NCBI RefSeq assembly: GCF_000160535.1 | Contig: NZ_GG704781.1 | Location: 1,035,158-1,099,157, forward strand | Source of the DNA: Hallella bergensis DSM 17361 | GTDB lineage: Bacteria; Bacteroidota; Bacteroidia; Bacteroidales; Bacteroidaceae | Length of the DNA stretch: 64,000 bases | Reading direction: 5' to 3' | Part shown: positions 49,301 to 57,343 of the stretch, in pieces | Layout of the letters: the number at the start of each line of letters is the position of its first letter | Position numbering within the stretch: the stretch's first letter is position 1 | Notes under the pieces: model-generated | Told to the model about the DNA's origin: nothing | Databases searched by the model: none | The model's input: the letters and a program-made list of their open reading frames with translations, nothing else | Made by a program: the position numbers and the translations under genes

Positions 49301-50146
49301 ATCATAATTATCTTTCGTGATTTCCGTCTCACGCTCCAAAATAACCTCATTGCGTTCCACGGTTACCACCTCGCCAGTATCCTCGTCTACGAAATCTTCA
49401 TTCCAGCTCCTCAGCACACGGGCTGCGAGCTTGCGACCAAGCAACTGCTTACGATTGCGCTTGTTCACCTTCACTTCCTCTGCCAGATCAAAAATCTGGA
49501 GGATGTCCTTGTCACTCTCGTAGCCAATGGCACGCAGAAGCGTGGTTACAGGTAATTTCTTCTTACGATCGATGTAAGCATACATCACGTTATTAATATC
49601 GGTAGCAAATTCAATCCAAGAACCCTTGAACGGAATAATACGAGCACTGTAAAGAACCGTACCATTGGCGTGCACACCCTGACCAAAGAAAACACCGGGT
49701 GAACGGTGCAGCTGGGAAACAACAACCCGCTCTGCTCCATTGATAATAAACGTACCGTTGTCCGTCATGTAAGGTATGGTACCCAAGAAAACATCCTGAA
49801 TGAACGTACCAAAATCCTCATGATCAGGGTCTGTACAGTACAGTTTCATCTTGGCCTTCAAAGGGACACTATACGTCAATCCGCGTTCCAAGCACTCGCT
49901 AATAGAGTAGCGGGGCGGATCGATGAAATAGTCCAAAAACTCAAGGACAAAATTATTACGGGTGTCGGTGATAGGGAAATTCTCTGCAAACACCTTATAC
50001 AGGCCATCATTCTTTCTCTCCTCAGGAGGAGTGTCCAACTGCAGGAAATCTTTAAACGATTTCAACTGAACGTCGAGGAAATCCGGATATGGGAACGGAT
50101 TCTGAACTTTGGCAAAGTTTACTCTGTTATTAATAACGTTTGTCAT
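46337..50146 (-). CDS. rpoB: RNA polymerase beta subunit
   Basis: The 1269-residue subunit forms one claw of RNA polymerase. The rifampicin-binding cluster near residues 470-493 ([20 protein letters not shown]) keeps the standard Gln, Asp and His residues, so a common resistance change is not visible there. Other conserved parts are [20 protein letters not shown], the [16 protein letters not shown] segment and [20 protein letters not shown]. The end is [16 protein letters not shown]. It follows rplL across a 173-bp structured gap and is 24 bp before rpoC. Confidence 0.98.
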   Translation of the reverse strand: MTNVINNRVNFAKVQNPFPYPDFLDVQLKSFKDFLQLDTPPEERKNDGLYKVFAENFPITDTRNNFVLEFLDYFIDPPRYSISECLERGLTYSVPLKAKMKLYCTDPDHEDFGTFIQDVFLGTIPYMTDNGTFIINGAERVVVSQLHRSPGVFFGQGVHANGTVLYSARIIPFKGSWIEFATDINNVMYAYIDRKKKLPVTTLLRAIGYESDKDILQIFDLAEEVKVNKRNRKQLLGRKLAARVLRSWNEDFVDEDTGEVVTVERNEVILERETEITKDNYDDILESGASTVLIHKDAEAASKYAIIFETLKKDTSNSEKEAVNYIYRQLRNAEPVDEASAREVFQNLFFSDKRYDLGEVGRYRINKKLGEDISMDTRVLTKEDIIEIIRYMIKLIHSNAVVDDIDHLSNRRVRTVGEQLSNQFSIGLARMSRTIRERMNVRDNEVFTPTDLINAKTISSVINSFFGTNPLSQFMDQTNPLAEVTHKRRLSALGPGGLSRERAGFEVRDVHYTHYGRLCPIESPEGPNIGLISSLCVYATINELGFIETPYRKVTDKKVDLDNHDVEYLTAEEEEGLMVAQGNAPLNPDGTFIRDFVHCRYAADFPVVDPDDVTLMDVSPQQIASVSAALIPFLEHDDGHRALMGCNMMRQAVPLLHNDAPIVGTGLEKQVCEDSRTMITAEGEGVIEYVDATTIRILYDRTEDEEFVSFEPAIKEYCIPKFRRTNQNMIIDLRPICVKGQRVKKGDILTEGYATENGELALGRNLLVAYMPWKGYNYEDAVVISERMVREDVLTSVHVDEYSLDVRETKRGVEVFTNDIPNVSEEATKDLDENGVIRVGARVEPGDIMIGKISPKGESDPSPEEKLLRAIFGDKAGDVKDSSLKANPSLSGVVIDKKLFSRAEKTRESRKQDKILLQKIDGEYEAKCDDLKNMLVDKLMTLTENKTSQGVKDFTGAEIITKGSKFSVAVLKNMEYDGIQSNDWTDDEHINGMIQKLIMNYIRKAKQLMAEQNRRKFAISIGDELPSGVIKMAKVYVAKKRKIQVGDKLAGRHGNKGIVSKIVRAEDMPFLEDGRPVDLVLNPMGVPSRMNLGQIFEAILGAAGRKLGKKFATPIFDGAKLDDLREWTEKAGLPNLCSTTVYDGETGEPFDQKATVGITYFLKLGHMVEDKMHARSIGPYSLITQQPLGGKAQFGGQRFGEMEVWALEGFGASHVLQEMLTIKSDDVVGRSKAYEAIVKGDPMPNPGIPESLNVLLHELRGLGLSVKMD

Positions 50147-50217
50147 AAATATTATATTGATCTAATACCTAAAGCCCAGCGGGCTTAGAAGAGAATGTGT
50201 CGTGAGAGACACAAAAA

Positions 50218-50248
50218 GGTTAGGACTTACCGACTGGGCAAATCCTAA
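50218..50248 (-). other. First hairpin between rplL and rpoB
   Basis: GTTAGGA (50218-50224) and TCCTAAC (50242-50248) form a perfect 7-bp stem with a 17-base loop, about 70 bp upstream of the rpoB start on the minus strand. Confidence 0.45.
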
Positions 50249-50269
50249 CCATATTTAGTACGTATGATA

Positions 50270-50306
50270 AAACACGCTGTTTCCGACTCATCGGAACAGT
50301 GTGTTT
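50270..50306 (-). terminator. Second hairpin between rplL and rpoB (partial terminator or processing site)
   Basis: AAACACGCTGTTTCCGA (50270-50286), loop CTCA, TCGGAACAGTGTGTTT (50291-50306) pair over about 15 bp with one mismatch and one bulge. On the minus strand TTTTATC follows. It lies 14 bp past the rplL stop. In E. coli an attenuator and an RNase III site occupy the same gap, so partial termination that lowers rpoBC expression relative to rplJL is likely. Confidence 0.55.
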
Positions 50307-50319
50307 ATAATCATTGAGT

Positions 50320-50700
50320 TTACTTCAACTCAACCTTGGCACCGGCTTCTTCGATAGCCTTCTTCAGGTTTTCAGCCTCGTCCTTAGAAAGACCTTCCTT
50401 GATAGCGGCGGGAGCACCTTCTACGAGAGCCTTAGCTTCCTTCAAACCAAGACCGCAAGCTTCCTTAACAGCCTTTACAACCTGGAGCTTCGTTGCACCG
50501 ATGTCAGTCAGAACTACATCGAAAGAACTCTTCTCCTCAGCTGCAGCATCAGCTGCACCACCGGCTGCAGGGCCAGCAACTGCAACAGCTGCAGCAGCAG
50601 GCTCAATACCATACTCGTCCTTCAGGACAGTTGCCAACTCATTAACTTCCTTAACAGTAAGATTTACTAACTCTTCTGCAATAGCTTTTACGTCTGCCAT
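50320..50700 (-). CDS. rplL: 50S ribosomal protein L7/L12
   Basis: L7/L12 forms the flexible stalk that recruits translation GTPases. The 126 residues comprise the N-terminal dimer helix ([20 protein letters not shown]), an Ala/Gly-rich hinge ([20 protein letters not shown]) and the C-terminal domain with [40 protein letters not shown] and the ending [10 protein letters not shown]. It follows rplJ by 51 bp. The hairpins after it probably adjust the ratio of ribosomal to polymerase proteins. Confidence 0.98.
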   Translation of the reverse strand: MADVKAIAEELVNLTVKEVNELATVLKDEYGIEPAAAAVAVAGPAAGGAADAAAEEKSSFDVVLTDIGATKLQVVKAVKEACGLGLKEAKALVEGAPAAIKEGLSKDEAENLKKAIEEAGAKVELK

Positions 50701-50751
50701 TTTATTCTAAAATTTATTGTTTTCGTTAATTTATTTTGACTATACTATAAT

Positions 50752-51276
50752 TTATTCAGGACGCTCGCCTAAAGTCTTAAGCACACCATGAATAGTGTTT
50801 GCACCTGATTGGAGTGCAGAAACAACGTTCTTTGCAGGAGACTGCAACAGGGATACAATTTCTGCAATAACTTCGTTCTTGCTCTTCAATGCTGCCAGCT
50901 CGTCAAGTTTATCAGCTCCTACATAGAAGCCCTCTTCAGCGTATGCAGCCTTTAAGGCAGGAATTCCGTCTTTTACTACATCCTTACTCTTCAGGAGCTT
51001 TGCGGGTACATTAGCTGTCTCTGTGAAGAAGACGGCCGTTGTGCCTTTCAAAGCACCATAAAGCTCAGAAAAATCTACATCAGAAGCTTCAAAAGCCTTG
51101 TTGAGAAGCGTGTTCTTCACAACAACCATTTTAATCTTCTGCTCAAAGCACTTGCGACGAAGCGAGCTTGTACGCTCTGCATTCAACCCGGAAACATCCA
51201 CCAGGTAGAAATGAGGATACTGCTTCAACTTCTCGCCAAGCTCTACTATAATCGTATCTTTTACTTCTTTCTTCAT
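50752..51276 (-). CDS. rplJ: 50S ribosomal protein L10
   Basis: L10 anchors the L7/L12 dimers to the large subunit and, with L12, can repress its own operon. The 174-residue protein starts MKKEVKDTIIVELGEKLKQY, contains the VSGLNAERTSSLRRKCFEQK and VVKNTLLNKAFEASDVDFSE regions and ends with the stalk-binding helix region (SGANTIHGVLKTLGERPE). It is 18 bp after rplA and 51 bp before rplL. Confidence 0.98.
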   Translation of the reverse strand: MKKEVKDTIIVELGEKLKQYPHFYLVDVSGLNAERTSSLRRKCFEQKIKMVVVKNTLLNKAFEASDVDFSELYGALKGTTAVFFTETANVPAKLLKSKDVVKDGIPALKAAYAEEGFYVGADKLDELAALKSKNEVIAEIVSLLQSPAKNVVSALQSGANTIHGVLKTLGERPE

Positions 51277-51294
51277 TTTACAAAACTTTTAGGA

Positions 51295-51987
51295 TTATTC
51301 AACTGATTTAGGATCAATCTTGATACCCTGACTCATTGTGCTTGAAATAAAGATACTCTTAATGTATGTACCCTTGGTAGCAGCGGGTTTCAAACGAATG
51401 ATTGTCTTCAGGAACTCCTTGGCATTGCCACAAATCTGTTCTGGAGTCATCGTGGTTTTACCAATGGAAGTGTGGATGATACCAGACTTATCCACCTTAA
51501 AGTCAATCTTACCCTGCTTAACCTCGGCTACAGCCTTGGCAACGTCCATAGTCACCGTTCCGCTCTTGGGGTTTGGCATCAAACCGCGAGGGCCGAGGAA
51601 ACGACCCAAGGGACCTACCTTACCCATGCAGGACGGCATCGTAATAATAACGTCAACGTCCAGCCAACCACCCTTGATCTTTTCGATATACTCATCGAGA
51701 CCAGCATAATCAGCACCGGCAGCCTTAGCAGCCTCCTCCTGGTCAGGTGTACACAGGCAGAGAACACGGACAGTCTTTCCCGTTCCGTTTGGCAACGTAA
51801 CCACGCCACGAACCATCTGGCTTGCCTTGCGCGGGTCTACGTTCAGGCGTACATCCATATCGATCGATGCATCAAACTTGGTCGTGGTAATCTCCTTGAC
51901 CAACTTAGAAGCCTCTTCCAATGTGTATGCCTTCCCTGCTTCAACCTTCTCAGCTACTGATTTCTGATTTTTTGTCAGTTTACTCAT
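51295..51987 (-). CDS. rplA: 50S ribosomal protein L1
   Basis: L1 forms the mobile stalk that guides the E-site tRNA and can repress the rplK-rplA messenger. The start is taken at 51987 ([20 protein letters not shown]). An in-frame ATG 26 codons upstream overlaps rplK and is not conserved. The product has 230 residues. Diagnostic segments are [40 protein letters not shown] and [20 protein letters not shown]. It is 22 bp after rplK. Confidence 0.97.
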   Translation of the reverse strand: MSKLTKNQKSVAEKVEAGKAYTLEEASKLVKEITTTKFDASIDMDVRLNVDPRKASQMVRGVVTLPNGTGKTVRVLCLCTPDQEEAAKAAGADYAGLDEYIEKIKGGWLDVDVIITMPSCMGKVGPLGRFLGPRGLMPNPKSGTVTMDVAKAVAEVKQGKIDFKVDKSGIIHTSIGKTTMTPEQICGNAKEFLKTIIRLKPAATKGTYIKSIFISSTMSQGIKIDPKSVE

Positions 51988-52009
51988 TTTACTTAATTGA
52001 AGTTTAATA

Positions 52010-52447
52010 TTATCCAGGGAAGTCTCCCTTAACAGTGATACCCATACTACGTGCAGTGCCAGCAACGAGTTTCATAGCACTCTCAACCGTGAAGCAATTT
52101 AAGTCAGACATCTTGTCTTCGGCAATCGCCCTTACCTGATCCCAGGTCACGCTGCCCACTTTGCTTCGGTTAGGCTGACTTGATGCAGTCTTTACCTTGG
52201 CGGCCTCCTTCAACTGTACTGCTGCAGGGGGAGTCTTGATAACGAAACTGAATGACTTGTCTTTATAGTATGTGATAACAACTGGCAAAATCTTACCAGC
52301 CTTATCCTGGGTACGGGCGTTGAACTCCTTACAGAATCCCATGATATTGATACCCTTCGAACCCAAAGCAGGTCCTACGGGAGGGGAAGGATTTGCAGCG
52401 CCACCTTTAATCTGTAATTTGATTAATCCAGCAACTTCTTTAGCCAT
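52010..52447 (-). CDS. rplK: 50S ribosomal protein L11
   Basis: L11 belongs to the GTPase-associated centre and is the thiostrepton-binding partner of 23S rRNA. The 145 residues start [20 protein letters not shown], with the conserved [40 protein letters not shown] and ending [16 protein letters not shown]. The Pro residues of the antibiotic site look standard. It is 55 bp after nusG and 22 bp before rplA. Confidence 0.98.
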   Translation of the reverse strand: MAKEVAGLIKLQIKGGAANPSPPVGPALGSKGINIMGFCKEFNARTQDKAGKILPVVITYYKDKSFSFVIKTPPAAVQLKEAAKVKTASSQPNRSKVGSVTWDQVRAIAEDKMSDLNCFTVESAMKLVAGTARSMGITVKGDFPG

Positions 52448-52502
52448 TTCTTTTTCTTATTAAAATAATGAAATATATAAAGTCACTTGTAGTCCGTAAC
52501 AA

Positions 52503-53051
52503 CTATTCCGTGACCTTCTCAACTTGCATAAAACTTAGTTCCAACGGAGTCTTACGTCCGAAAATCTTGACCATTACCTTCAGTTTACGCTTCTCGGTAT
52601 TTACCTCTTCGATAATCCCCTCAAAGCCTGAGAACGGACCATCCACAACTTTTACTGTCTCATCAAGAACGTATGGTATTGATACTTCATTATCCATGTC
52701 GCTCTCTTCTGCAGCACCAAGCATGCGGTTGATTTGTGATTGCGGAACCGGACTGGGGTTATCCAAGCCACCAATGAAACCCAAGCAGTTAGGCATGAAG
52801 CGCAGTGCTGCAGCCACATCACCGTTCAGCTCGGCTTCCACGAAGATGTATCCCGGCATAGAGGTCTTATCTTTTTCAACCCTTTTGCCATTACGGATAG
52901 CAACATGCTTCTCCATCGGAATCAATACCTGAGAAACATGATCAGCAAGCTGCGTGCTATGCTTCATTTCAGCCTCGATATATTCTTTTACCTTAGCTTC
53001 TTTTCCGCTGACAACACGTAGCACATACCAATTCTTTCCTGTTACTGCCAT
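52503..53051 (-). CDS. nusG: Transcription elongation and termination factor NusG
   Basis: NusG binds the RNA polymerase clamp and joins it to the ribosome (through S10) or to Rho. The 182-residue protein has the NGN domain, starting KNWYVLRVVSGKEAKVKEYI and containing RVEKDKTSMPGYIFVEAELN, and a C-terminal KOW domain (DETVKVVDGPFSGFEGIIEE). Another KOW-adjacent segment, EVNTEKRKLKVMVKIFGRKT, follows. It lies 12 bp after secE and 55 bp before rplK. Confidence 0.97.
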   Translation of the reverse strand: MAVTGKNWYVLRVVSGKEAKVKEYIEAEMKHSTQLADHVSQVLIPMEKHVAIRNGKRVEKDKTSMPGYIFVEAELNGDVAAALRFMPNCLGFIGGLDNPSPVPQSQINRMLGAAEESDMDNEVSIPYVLDETVKVVDGPFSGFEGIIEEVNTEKRKLKVMVKIFGRKTPLELSFMQVEKVTE

Positions 53052-53063
53052 CTTCTTGAATGA

Positions 53064-53255
53064 TTAACCCGGATAAATTACGCCCATAAGGTTCTTGAAC
53101 ACAAAGTCCATGGCGAACACCACCAATGCAATGACAAGGGAAGCAGATAATACAATCACTGCACTGTGTGTAAGTTCGGCACGTGTGGGCCAAGTCGTTT
53201 TATGCGCAAGTTCATCGTAACAAGCCTTGCAATAATTTACAATCTTATGAAACAT
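53064..53255 (-). CDS. secE: Protein translocase subunit SecE
   Basis: SecE clamps the SecY channel in the inner membrane. The 63-residue protein has an amphipathic helix with HKTTWPTRAELTHSAVIVLS, the family core being W-P-[ST]-R-x-E-L, followed by one membrane span (ASLVIALVVFAMDFVFKNLM). This is the minimal single-span form of most bacteria. It lies between tRNA-Trp (16 bp upstream) and nusG. Confidence 0.95.
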   Translation of the reverse strand: MFHKIVNYCKACYDELAHKTTWPTRAELTHSAVIVLSASLVIALVVFAMDFVFKNLMGVIYPG

Positions 53256-53271
53256 ATTATCTTCTGTTTTG

Positions 53272-53344
53272 CACGGGTTGAAAGACTCGAACTCTCGACA
53301 CCTGGTTTTGGAGACCAGTGCTCTACCAACTGAGCTAAACCCGT
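53272..53344 (-). tRNA. tRNA-Trp (anticodon CCA)
   Basis: The minus strand folds with acceptor ACGGGTT/AACCCGT, D arm AGCTCAGTTGGTAGAGC, anticodon stem CTGGT/ACCAG with loop CTCCAAA (anticodon CCA) and a T arm with TTCGAGT. The discriminator is G. CCA is not encoded. It lies between tuf and secE, the conserved place for this tRNA in many bacteria. Confidence 0.95.
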
Positions 53345-53349
53345 AAGTA

Positions 53350-53379
53350 AAGTCTCCGTAACCGCAGTTGCGGAGACTT
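53350..53379 (-). terminator. Hairpin after tuf
   Basis: AAGTCTCCG (53350-53358) and CGGAGACTT (53371-53379) form a perfect 9-bp stem with a 12-base loop. It lies between the tuf stop and tRNA-Trp. The T-run after it on the minus strand is weak (TTACTTA), so partial termination or processing is possible. Confidence 0.5.
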
Positions 53380-53405
53380 AATATTTATTTTAAGCTTTTG
53401 CCTAA

Positions 53406-54611
53406 TTATGCCTCCTTAACATCAGGAAGGATAGCAGTGATCTGACCGGAACCTACCGTACGACCACCCTCGCGGATAGCGAAACGAAGACCCTCGTTCA
53501 AAGCAACACGATAAATCAGAGTTACCTCGATTTCAACGTTGTCACCAGGCATCACCATGTCTACACCTTCAGGGAGAGTAATCTCACCGGTGCAGTCCAT
53601 CGTGCGAAGATAGAACTGAGGACGATACTTGTTGCCGAATGGAGTGTGACGACCGCCTTCTTCCTTCTTCAGCACGTATACAGAAGCCTTGAAGTGATCG
53701 TGAGGAGTGATGGCACCGGGGTGCACAACAACCATACCACGCTTAATCTCTGACTTCTCAATACCACGGAGCAGCAAACCTACGTTGTCACCAGCTTCAC
53801 CTTCCTCAAGAATCTTGCGGAACATCTCAACACCGGTAATGGTAGACTTCTTATCCTCACCAAGACCAAGCAGCTGAACCTCATCACCGATCTTGCAACG
53901 ACCAGTCTCAATACGACCAGTGGCTACTGTACCACGACCAGTAATAGAGAACACGTCCTCAACAGGCATCAAGAAAGGCTTGTCTACCTCACGCTCGGGC
54001 TCCTGGATCCATGTATCAACAGCATCCATCAGCTCCATAACAGAATCCTGCCATTTCTCAACACCGTTCAATGCGCCAAGAGCAGAACCGCGGATGATAG
54101 GAGTATCCTCCTCATAGCCGTAAGAAGTCAGCAGATCCTGAACGTCCATTGTAACGAGCTCAAGCATCTCTTCGTCAACTTCAGGGTCGTCGCACTTGTT
54201 CAGGAAAACCACCAAGCGGGGAACGTTTACCTGACGGGCGAGCAATACGTGCTCACGAGTCTGAGGCATAGGACCGTCGGTTGCAGCACAAACGAGGATA
54301 GCACCGTCCATCTGAGCAGCACCAGTAACCATGTTCTTCACATAGTCGGCGTGACCCGGACAGTCAACGTGTGCATAGTGACGGTTTGCAGTTTCATACT
54401 CAATGTGTGAAGAGTTGATGGTGATACCACGCTCTTTCTCCTCAGGAGCATTGTCAATCTGATCGAAAGACCTTGCTTCCTCGCTACCGAAACCCTTCTC
54501 GTGAAGAGTCTTGGAGATAGCAGCCGTCAAAGTGGTCTTACCGTGGTCAACGTGACCAATTGTACCAATGTTAACATGCGGTTTGGTGCGCACGTACGTT
54601 TCTTTAGCCAT
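53406..54611 (-). CDS. tuf: Elongation factor Tu
   Basis: EF-Tu brings aminoacyl-tRNA to the ribosome as a GTP complex. The 401-residue protein has G1 [11 protein letters not shown] (about 18-28), [12 protein letters not shown] (switch II), NKCDDP and the domain II/III segments [20 protein letters not shown] and [20 protein letters not shown], ending [16 protein letters not shown]. It lies between tRNA-Thr(GGT) and tRNA-Trp. It is the only tuf copy in the window; the str cluster at 26.6-29.8 kb lacks one. Confidence 0.98.
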   Translation of the reverse strand: MAKETYVRTKPHVNIGTIGHVDHGKTTLTAAISKTLHEKGFGSEEARSFDQIDNAPEEKERGITINSSHIEYETANRHYAHVDCPGHADYVKNMVTGAAQMDGAILVCAATDGPMPQTREHVLLARQVNVPRLVVFLNKCDDPEVDEEMLELVTMDVQDLLTSYGYEEDTPIIRGSALGALNGVEKWQDSVMELMDAVDTWIQEPEREVDKPFLMPVEDVFSITGRGTVATGRIETGRCKIGDEVQLLGLGEDKKSTITGVEMFRKILEEGEAGDNVGLLLRGIEKSEIKRGMVVVHPGAITPHDHFKASVYVLKKEEGGRHTPFGNKYRPQFYLRTMDCTGEITLPEGVDMVMPGDNVEIEVTLIYRVALNEGLRFAIREGGRTVGSGQITAILPDVKEA

Positions 54612-54689
54612 AGCTTTACTTTTTTATTATAATAAATTAAATTTTAATTTGAACAGTAACCTTCTTCCATTCTATTCAATCCAAGGATG

Positions 54690-54761
<72 letters not shown>

Positions 54762-54771
54762 AAACCTTTTG

Positions 54772-54844
54772 AGCGGAAAACGGGGCTCAAACCCGCGACC
54801 CCCAGCTTGGAAGGCTAGTGCTCTATCAACTGAGCTATTTCCGC
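54772..54844 (-). tRNA. tRNA-Gly (anticodon TCC)
   Basis: Acceptor GCGGAAA/TTTCCGC, D arm AGCTCAGTTGATAGAGC, anticodon stem CTAGC/GCTGG with loop CTTCCAA, T arm with TTTGAGC, discriminator T. It is 24 bp from tRNA-Tyr. Confidence 0.93.
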
Positions 54845-54868
54845 AAAAACAGTCATCGACTGAAAGTG

Positions 54869-54951
54869 TGGGTGGTGATGGATTCGAACCACCGTAGGCA
54901 AGAGCCAGCAGATTTACAGTCTGCCCCATTTGGCCACTCTGGTAACCACCC
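54869..54951 (-). tRNA. tRNA-Tyr (anticodon GTA)
   Basis: This is an 83-nt class II tRNA with acceptor GGGTGGT/ACCACCC, anticodon stem CAGA/TCTG with loop CTGTAAA, a long variable arm (CTGGCTCTTGCCTACGG), T arm with TTCGAAT and discriminator A. Confidence 0.93.
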
Positions 54952-55015
54952 TAATTACTATTCAACCCCTCTTTATTCGAGCTGGCATGAAAATCCTTAA
55001 TCTTCTTTTCAGAAG

Positions 55016-55089
55016 AGCCTCTTGTCGGATTCGAACCAACGACCCCGAGATTACAAATCACGTGCTCTGGCCAACTGAGCTAAAGAGGC
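55016..55089 (-). tRNA. tRNA-Thr (anticodon TGT)
   Basis: Acceptor GCCTCTT/AAGAGGC, D arm GCTCAGTTGGCCAGAGC, anticodon stem CGTGA/TCTCG with loop TTTGTAA, T arm with TTCGAAT, discriminator T. The third anticodon-stem pair is T-T, a mismatch. It is first in the tRNA cluster. Confidence 0.9.
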
Positions 55090-55142
55090 ATTCCCCACAG
55101 CCGCCACAAGACGCCGATATAGGATTCGTTGTAAAACGGCTG

Positions 55143-55150
55143 CAAAGATA
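55143..55150 (-). promoter_or_regulatory. Promoter -7 element of the tRNA-tuf transcript
   Basis: The minus strand reads TATCTTTG, an exact TAnnTTTG match, 54 bp before the first tRNA-Thr nucleotide. An AT-rich upstream region fits a strong promoter. Confidence 0.65.
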
Positions 55151-55190
55151 ACGTTTATTTTTTAATCCCCAAAACTTTTCGGAGGATTTT

Positions 55191-55493
55191 TCAATGATTT
55201 CTCATTTTTTCCTTGAATTTTTCAAGCTTCACCCTCAGGGCGTCGACACATTGATCTACACCCTCCTCAAAGGTGTCGCAGGTCTTTTCCACATACAAAG
55301 GCCCCCCGCCCGGAACTGTCACCGTCATGCTGGTTTCCTTATTCAATGCTGTTGCTGGTTTTACAACCTTGAGCATCACGTCAACCTTCTTGATATCCTC
55401 AAAAGATTTTTCTAACTTGGCGACTTTCTTTTCAATGAACGCCTGTAGCTTCTCAGTAGTGTCGAAATGTCTCGACTGAATCATTACTTCCAT
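55191..55493 (-). CDS. hpf: Ribosome hibernation-promoting factor (short form)
   Basis: The protein belongs to the S30AE family, which binds the small subunit at the tRNA/mRNA sites in stationary phase and dimerises or inactivates ribosomes. The start at 55493 (MEVMIQSRHFDTTEKL) is chosen because GGAGGT lies 5-6 bp before it; in-frame ATGs upstream at 55505 and 55538 are less likely. The 100-residue length is the short HPF/RaiA type without a dimerisation domain. It follows the tyrosine recombinase gene by 25 bp. Confidence 0.85.
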   Translation of the reverse strand: MEVMIQSRHFDTTEKLQAFIEKKVAKLEKSFEDIKKVDVMLKVVKPATALNKETSMTVTVPGGGPLYVEKTCDTFEEGVDQCVDALRVKLEKFKEKMRNH

Positions 55494-55518
55494 GGTTACC
55501 TCCATTTTTAGGTTATAC

Positions 55519-56400
55519 TCATGCCCGCGGATGGGCATCTTTGTATGCTTGTTTTAATTGTTCAAATGTGGTATGAGTATAGATTTCTGTCGTAGAAACA
55601 CTTTCATGCCCCAACAATCGCTTCACACTTTCCAGTCCGGCACCGTGGTTCAGCATGGTCGTGGCAAACGTATGACGGAGCACATGAGGGGTCAACTTTT
55701 TCAAGGTGCAAACTTGTGCGAGACGGGCCTTTACCTCCTGACGCACCTGTTGGCTTGTCATCCGCACTCCCTCCTCAGTCACAAACAAGGCATTGCCAGT
55801 TCGTTCCACCTCCCGATTTCTCGTCTCAACAAACCATCTCAACGTCTTCTCAAGCTCATCGCCAAACGGAATGATGCGTTGTTTGTTGCCCTTACCCGTG
55901 ACTTTGAGTTGGTGATTGTGAAAATCCGCGGATTCATCATCGAGCCCCACGAGTTCCGACAGTCGTATGCCCGTTTCGTAAAACGTCGTTATGATGGTTT
56001 TCGCTCGAACATCCTTGTATCCACTGCCCCATTCCATGTCATCAAGCAGCCTGTCCATCTCATTCTCTTTCAAGAACTGGGGCAGCGGCTTCTGTTTCTT
56101 GGGGCCATCTATACAACGAGCAGGGTCACGTGCAACCAACTGATGAGAGAGGGCAAAACGGTATAGGGAACGCAACGCGGAAAGTCTTCTATTAACACTT
56201 GCTGCATTGTTTCCTCTATCCATCATACCCTCCATCCAGTCGCGAATCACGTCGGAGTCTACCGACTCCCATGAGAGCTGGCCGTTCAGATTCCTGAAGA
56301 AGACCTCAAAAGCCTGGAGATCCCGCCGATAGCTCTCTACAGTTAATGGGGAGCGACATAGTTCGAATTGTAGATAGTTTAAAAACTTCTCGATCATCAC
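55519..56400 (-). CDS. Tyrosine recombinase (XerC/XerD type)
   Basis: The 293-residue recombinase has an N-terminal SAM-like DNA-binding region (about 1-95, starting MIEKFLNYLQFEL) and a catalytic domain with Arg146 (TGIRLSEL), Lys170, His239-x-x-Arg242 (HVLRHTFAT), His265 (LLGHESVSTT) and Tyr274 (EIYTH). All catalytic residues are intact. Its length and its place between the housekeeping genes rpsU and hpf suggest a Xer chromosome-dimer resolvase and not an integrase of a mobile element, but XerC or XerD identity cannot be set without comparison. Translation may start at Met1 or Met2. Confidence 0.88.
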   Translation of the reverse strand: MMIEKFLNYLQFELCRSPLTVESYRRDLQAFEVFFRNLNGQLSWESVDSDVIRDWMEGMMDRGNNAASVNRRLSALRSLYRFALSHQLVARDPARCIDGPKKQKPLPQFLKENEMDRLLDDMEWGSGYKDVRAKTIITTFYETGIRLSELVGLDDESADFHNHQLKVTGKGNKQRIIPFGDELEKTLRWFVETRNREVERTGNALFVTEEGVRMTSQQVRQEVKARLAQVCTLKKLTPHVLRHTFATTMLNHGAGLESVKRLLGHESVSTTEIYTHTTFEQLKQAYKDAHPRA

Positions 56401-56487
56401 CTGACGTTGCTTCTATATCAATTCCACAATGTATTCGGCAACGAATATACAGAAATTAATTTAAACTACCAAAAAAACGAAGAATTT

Positions 56488-56679
56488 TTACTCTTCTGCG
56501 TCGCGCAATTTCTGTATATAAGTCGCACGCTGCATCTTGAGACGCTTCAAAACAGACGGCTTATCAAACTGCTGACGAGTGCGAAGCTCCTTCAGCACGC
56601 CTGTTCTTTCAAACTTTCTCTTGAACCTCTTGAGAGCTCTTTCGATGTTCTCACCATCTTTAACGGGTACAATAATCAT
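56488..56679 (-). CDS. rpsU: 30S ribosomal protein S21
   Basis: S21 binds the platform of the small subunit near the anti-Shine-Dalgarno region. The 63-residue protein begins MIIVPVKDGENIERALKRFK and contains FERTGVLKELRTRQQFDKPS and KRLKMQRATYIQKLRDAEE. The family motif R-A-L-K-R-F-K-R-K is present. It heads a small group with the tyrosine recombinase (87 bp downstream) and hpf. It has its own promoter. Confidence 0.95.
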   Translation of the reverse strand: MIIVPVKDGENIERALKRFKRKFERTGVLKELRTRQQFDKPSVLKRLKMQRATYIQKLRDAEE

Positions 56680-56754
56680 TTTGTCTGGTTTTTATTTTAT
56701 TATTATAATATGTAACATAGCAAAAATTGGGCATAGTGCCACGAAATGCGGGTG

Positions 56755-56762
56755 CAAAATTA
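56755..56762 (-). promoter_or_regulatory. Promoter -7 element for rpsU
   Basis: The minus strand reads TAATTTTG followed by CACC, fitting TAnnTTTG, 76 bp before the rpsU ATG. Confidence 0.55.
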
Positions 56763-57343
56763 CAGCTTATTTTTCTAATGGCCAAACAATTAGCCAAAAA
56801 AAACTTACAAGGAGCTTTCATCATGTCACTTGGTCTATGAAAAATGCAATTTTTCTTGACAAAGCCGCCCGCATGCTTGGCTTATTTTAAAACAAAGTTG
56901 TTCTCTCCCGGAATTTGAGAAATATACGAAAATTTGCAATCCTTTGTTTATCAGCCTATTGCAAACAACCATTGTCGTGAGGCAAATTCAACCGTCTGCG
57001 CTTGCATATCTAACGGCAGTGCAACTAAGTCTCAACCGCCACATGATTGGGGCGCTTTCGCCTGTCCACTAAGGCCAAACCGCAGGACGATTGGATTGCA
57101 ACGGCATCGTCGATTGAATTTTTAAGTCATTTGGACCGAAAACGATGACCGAAACATGGCGCATTTTTCTCTAAAAGACACGAAAACCACAGTCGCGAAA
57201 ATAGTCATTCTCTTTTACATGTTTTCTACGCCCCGCTTCGTCTTAGGCGAGCGGAGCAAAAGCTTAGTACCCCAACCGCATGCAACAAGGTTTTGGCAAC
57301 TGCTGTATAGTTACAAGGTAAACATAAAATGGTTAAAAAACGA
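56763..57343. other. Non-coding stretch between rpsU and the aminopeptidase gene
   Basis: No ORF of recognisable family, RNA gene or clear repeat is visible on either strand. The short open frames at 56934-57125 and 57156-57428 have no features of a gene. Confidence 0.4.

Noticed and set aside
55519-56400. Tyrosine recombinase considered as an integrase of a mobile element
   Set aside because: It lies between rpsU and hpf in a conserved housekeeping setting, has Xer-like length and no attachment repeats or phage genes nearby, despite the tRNA cluster close by.
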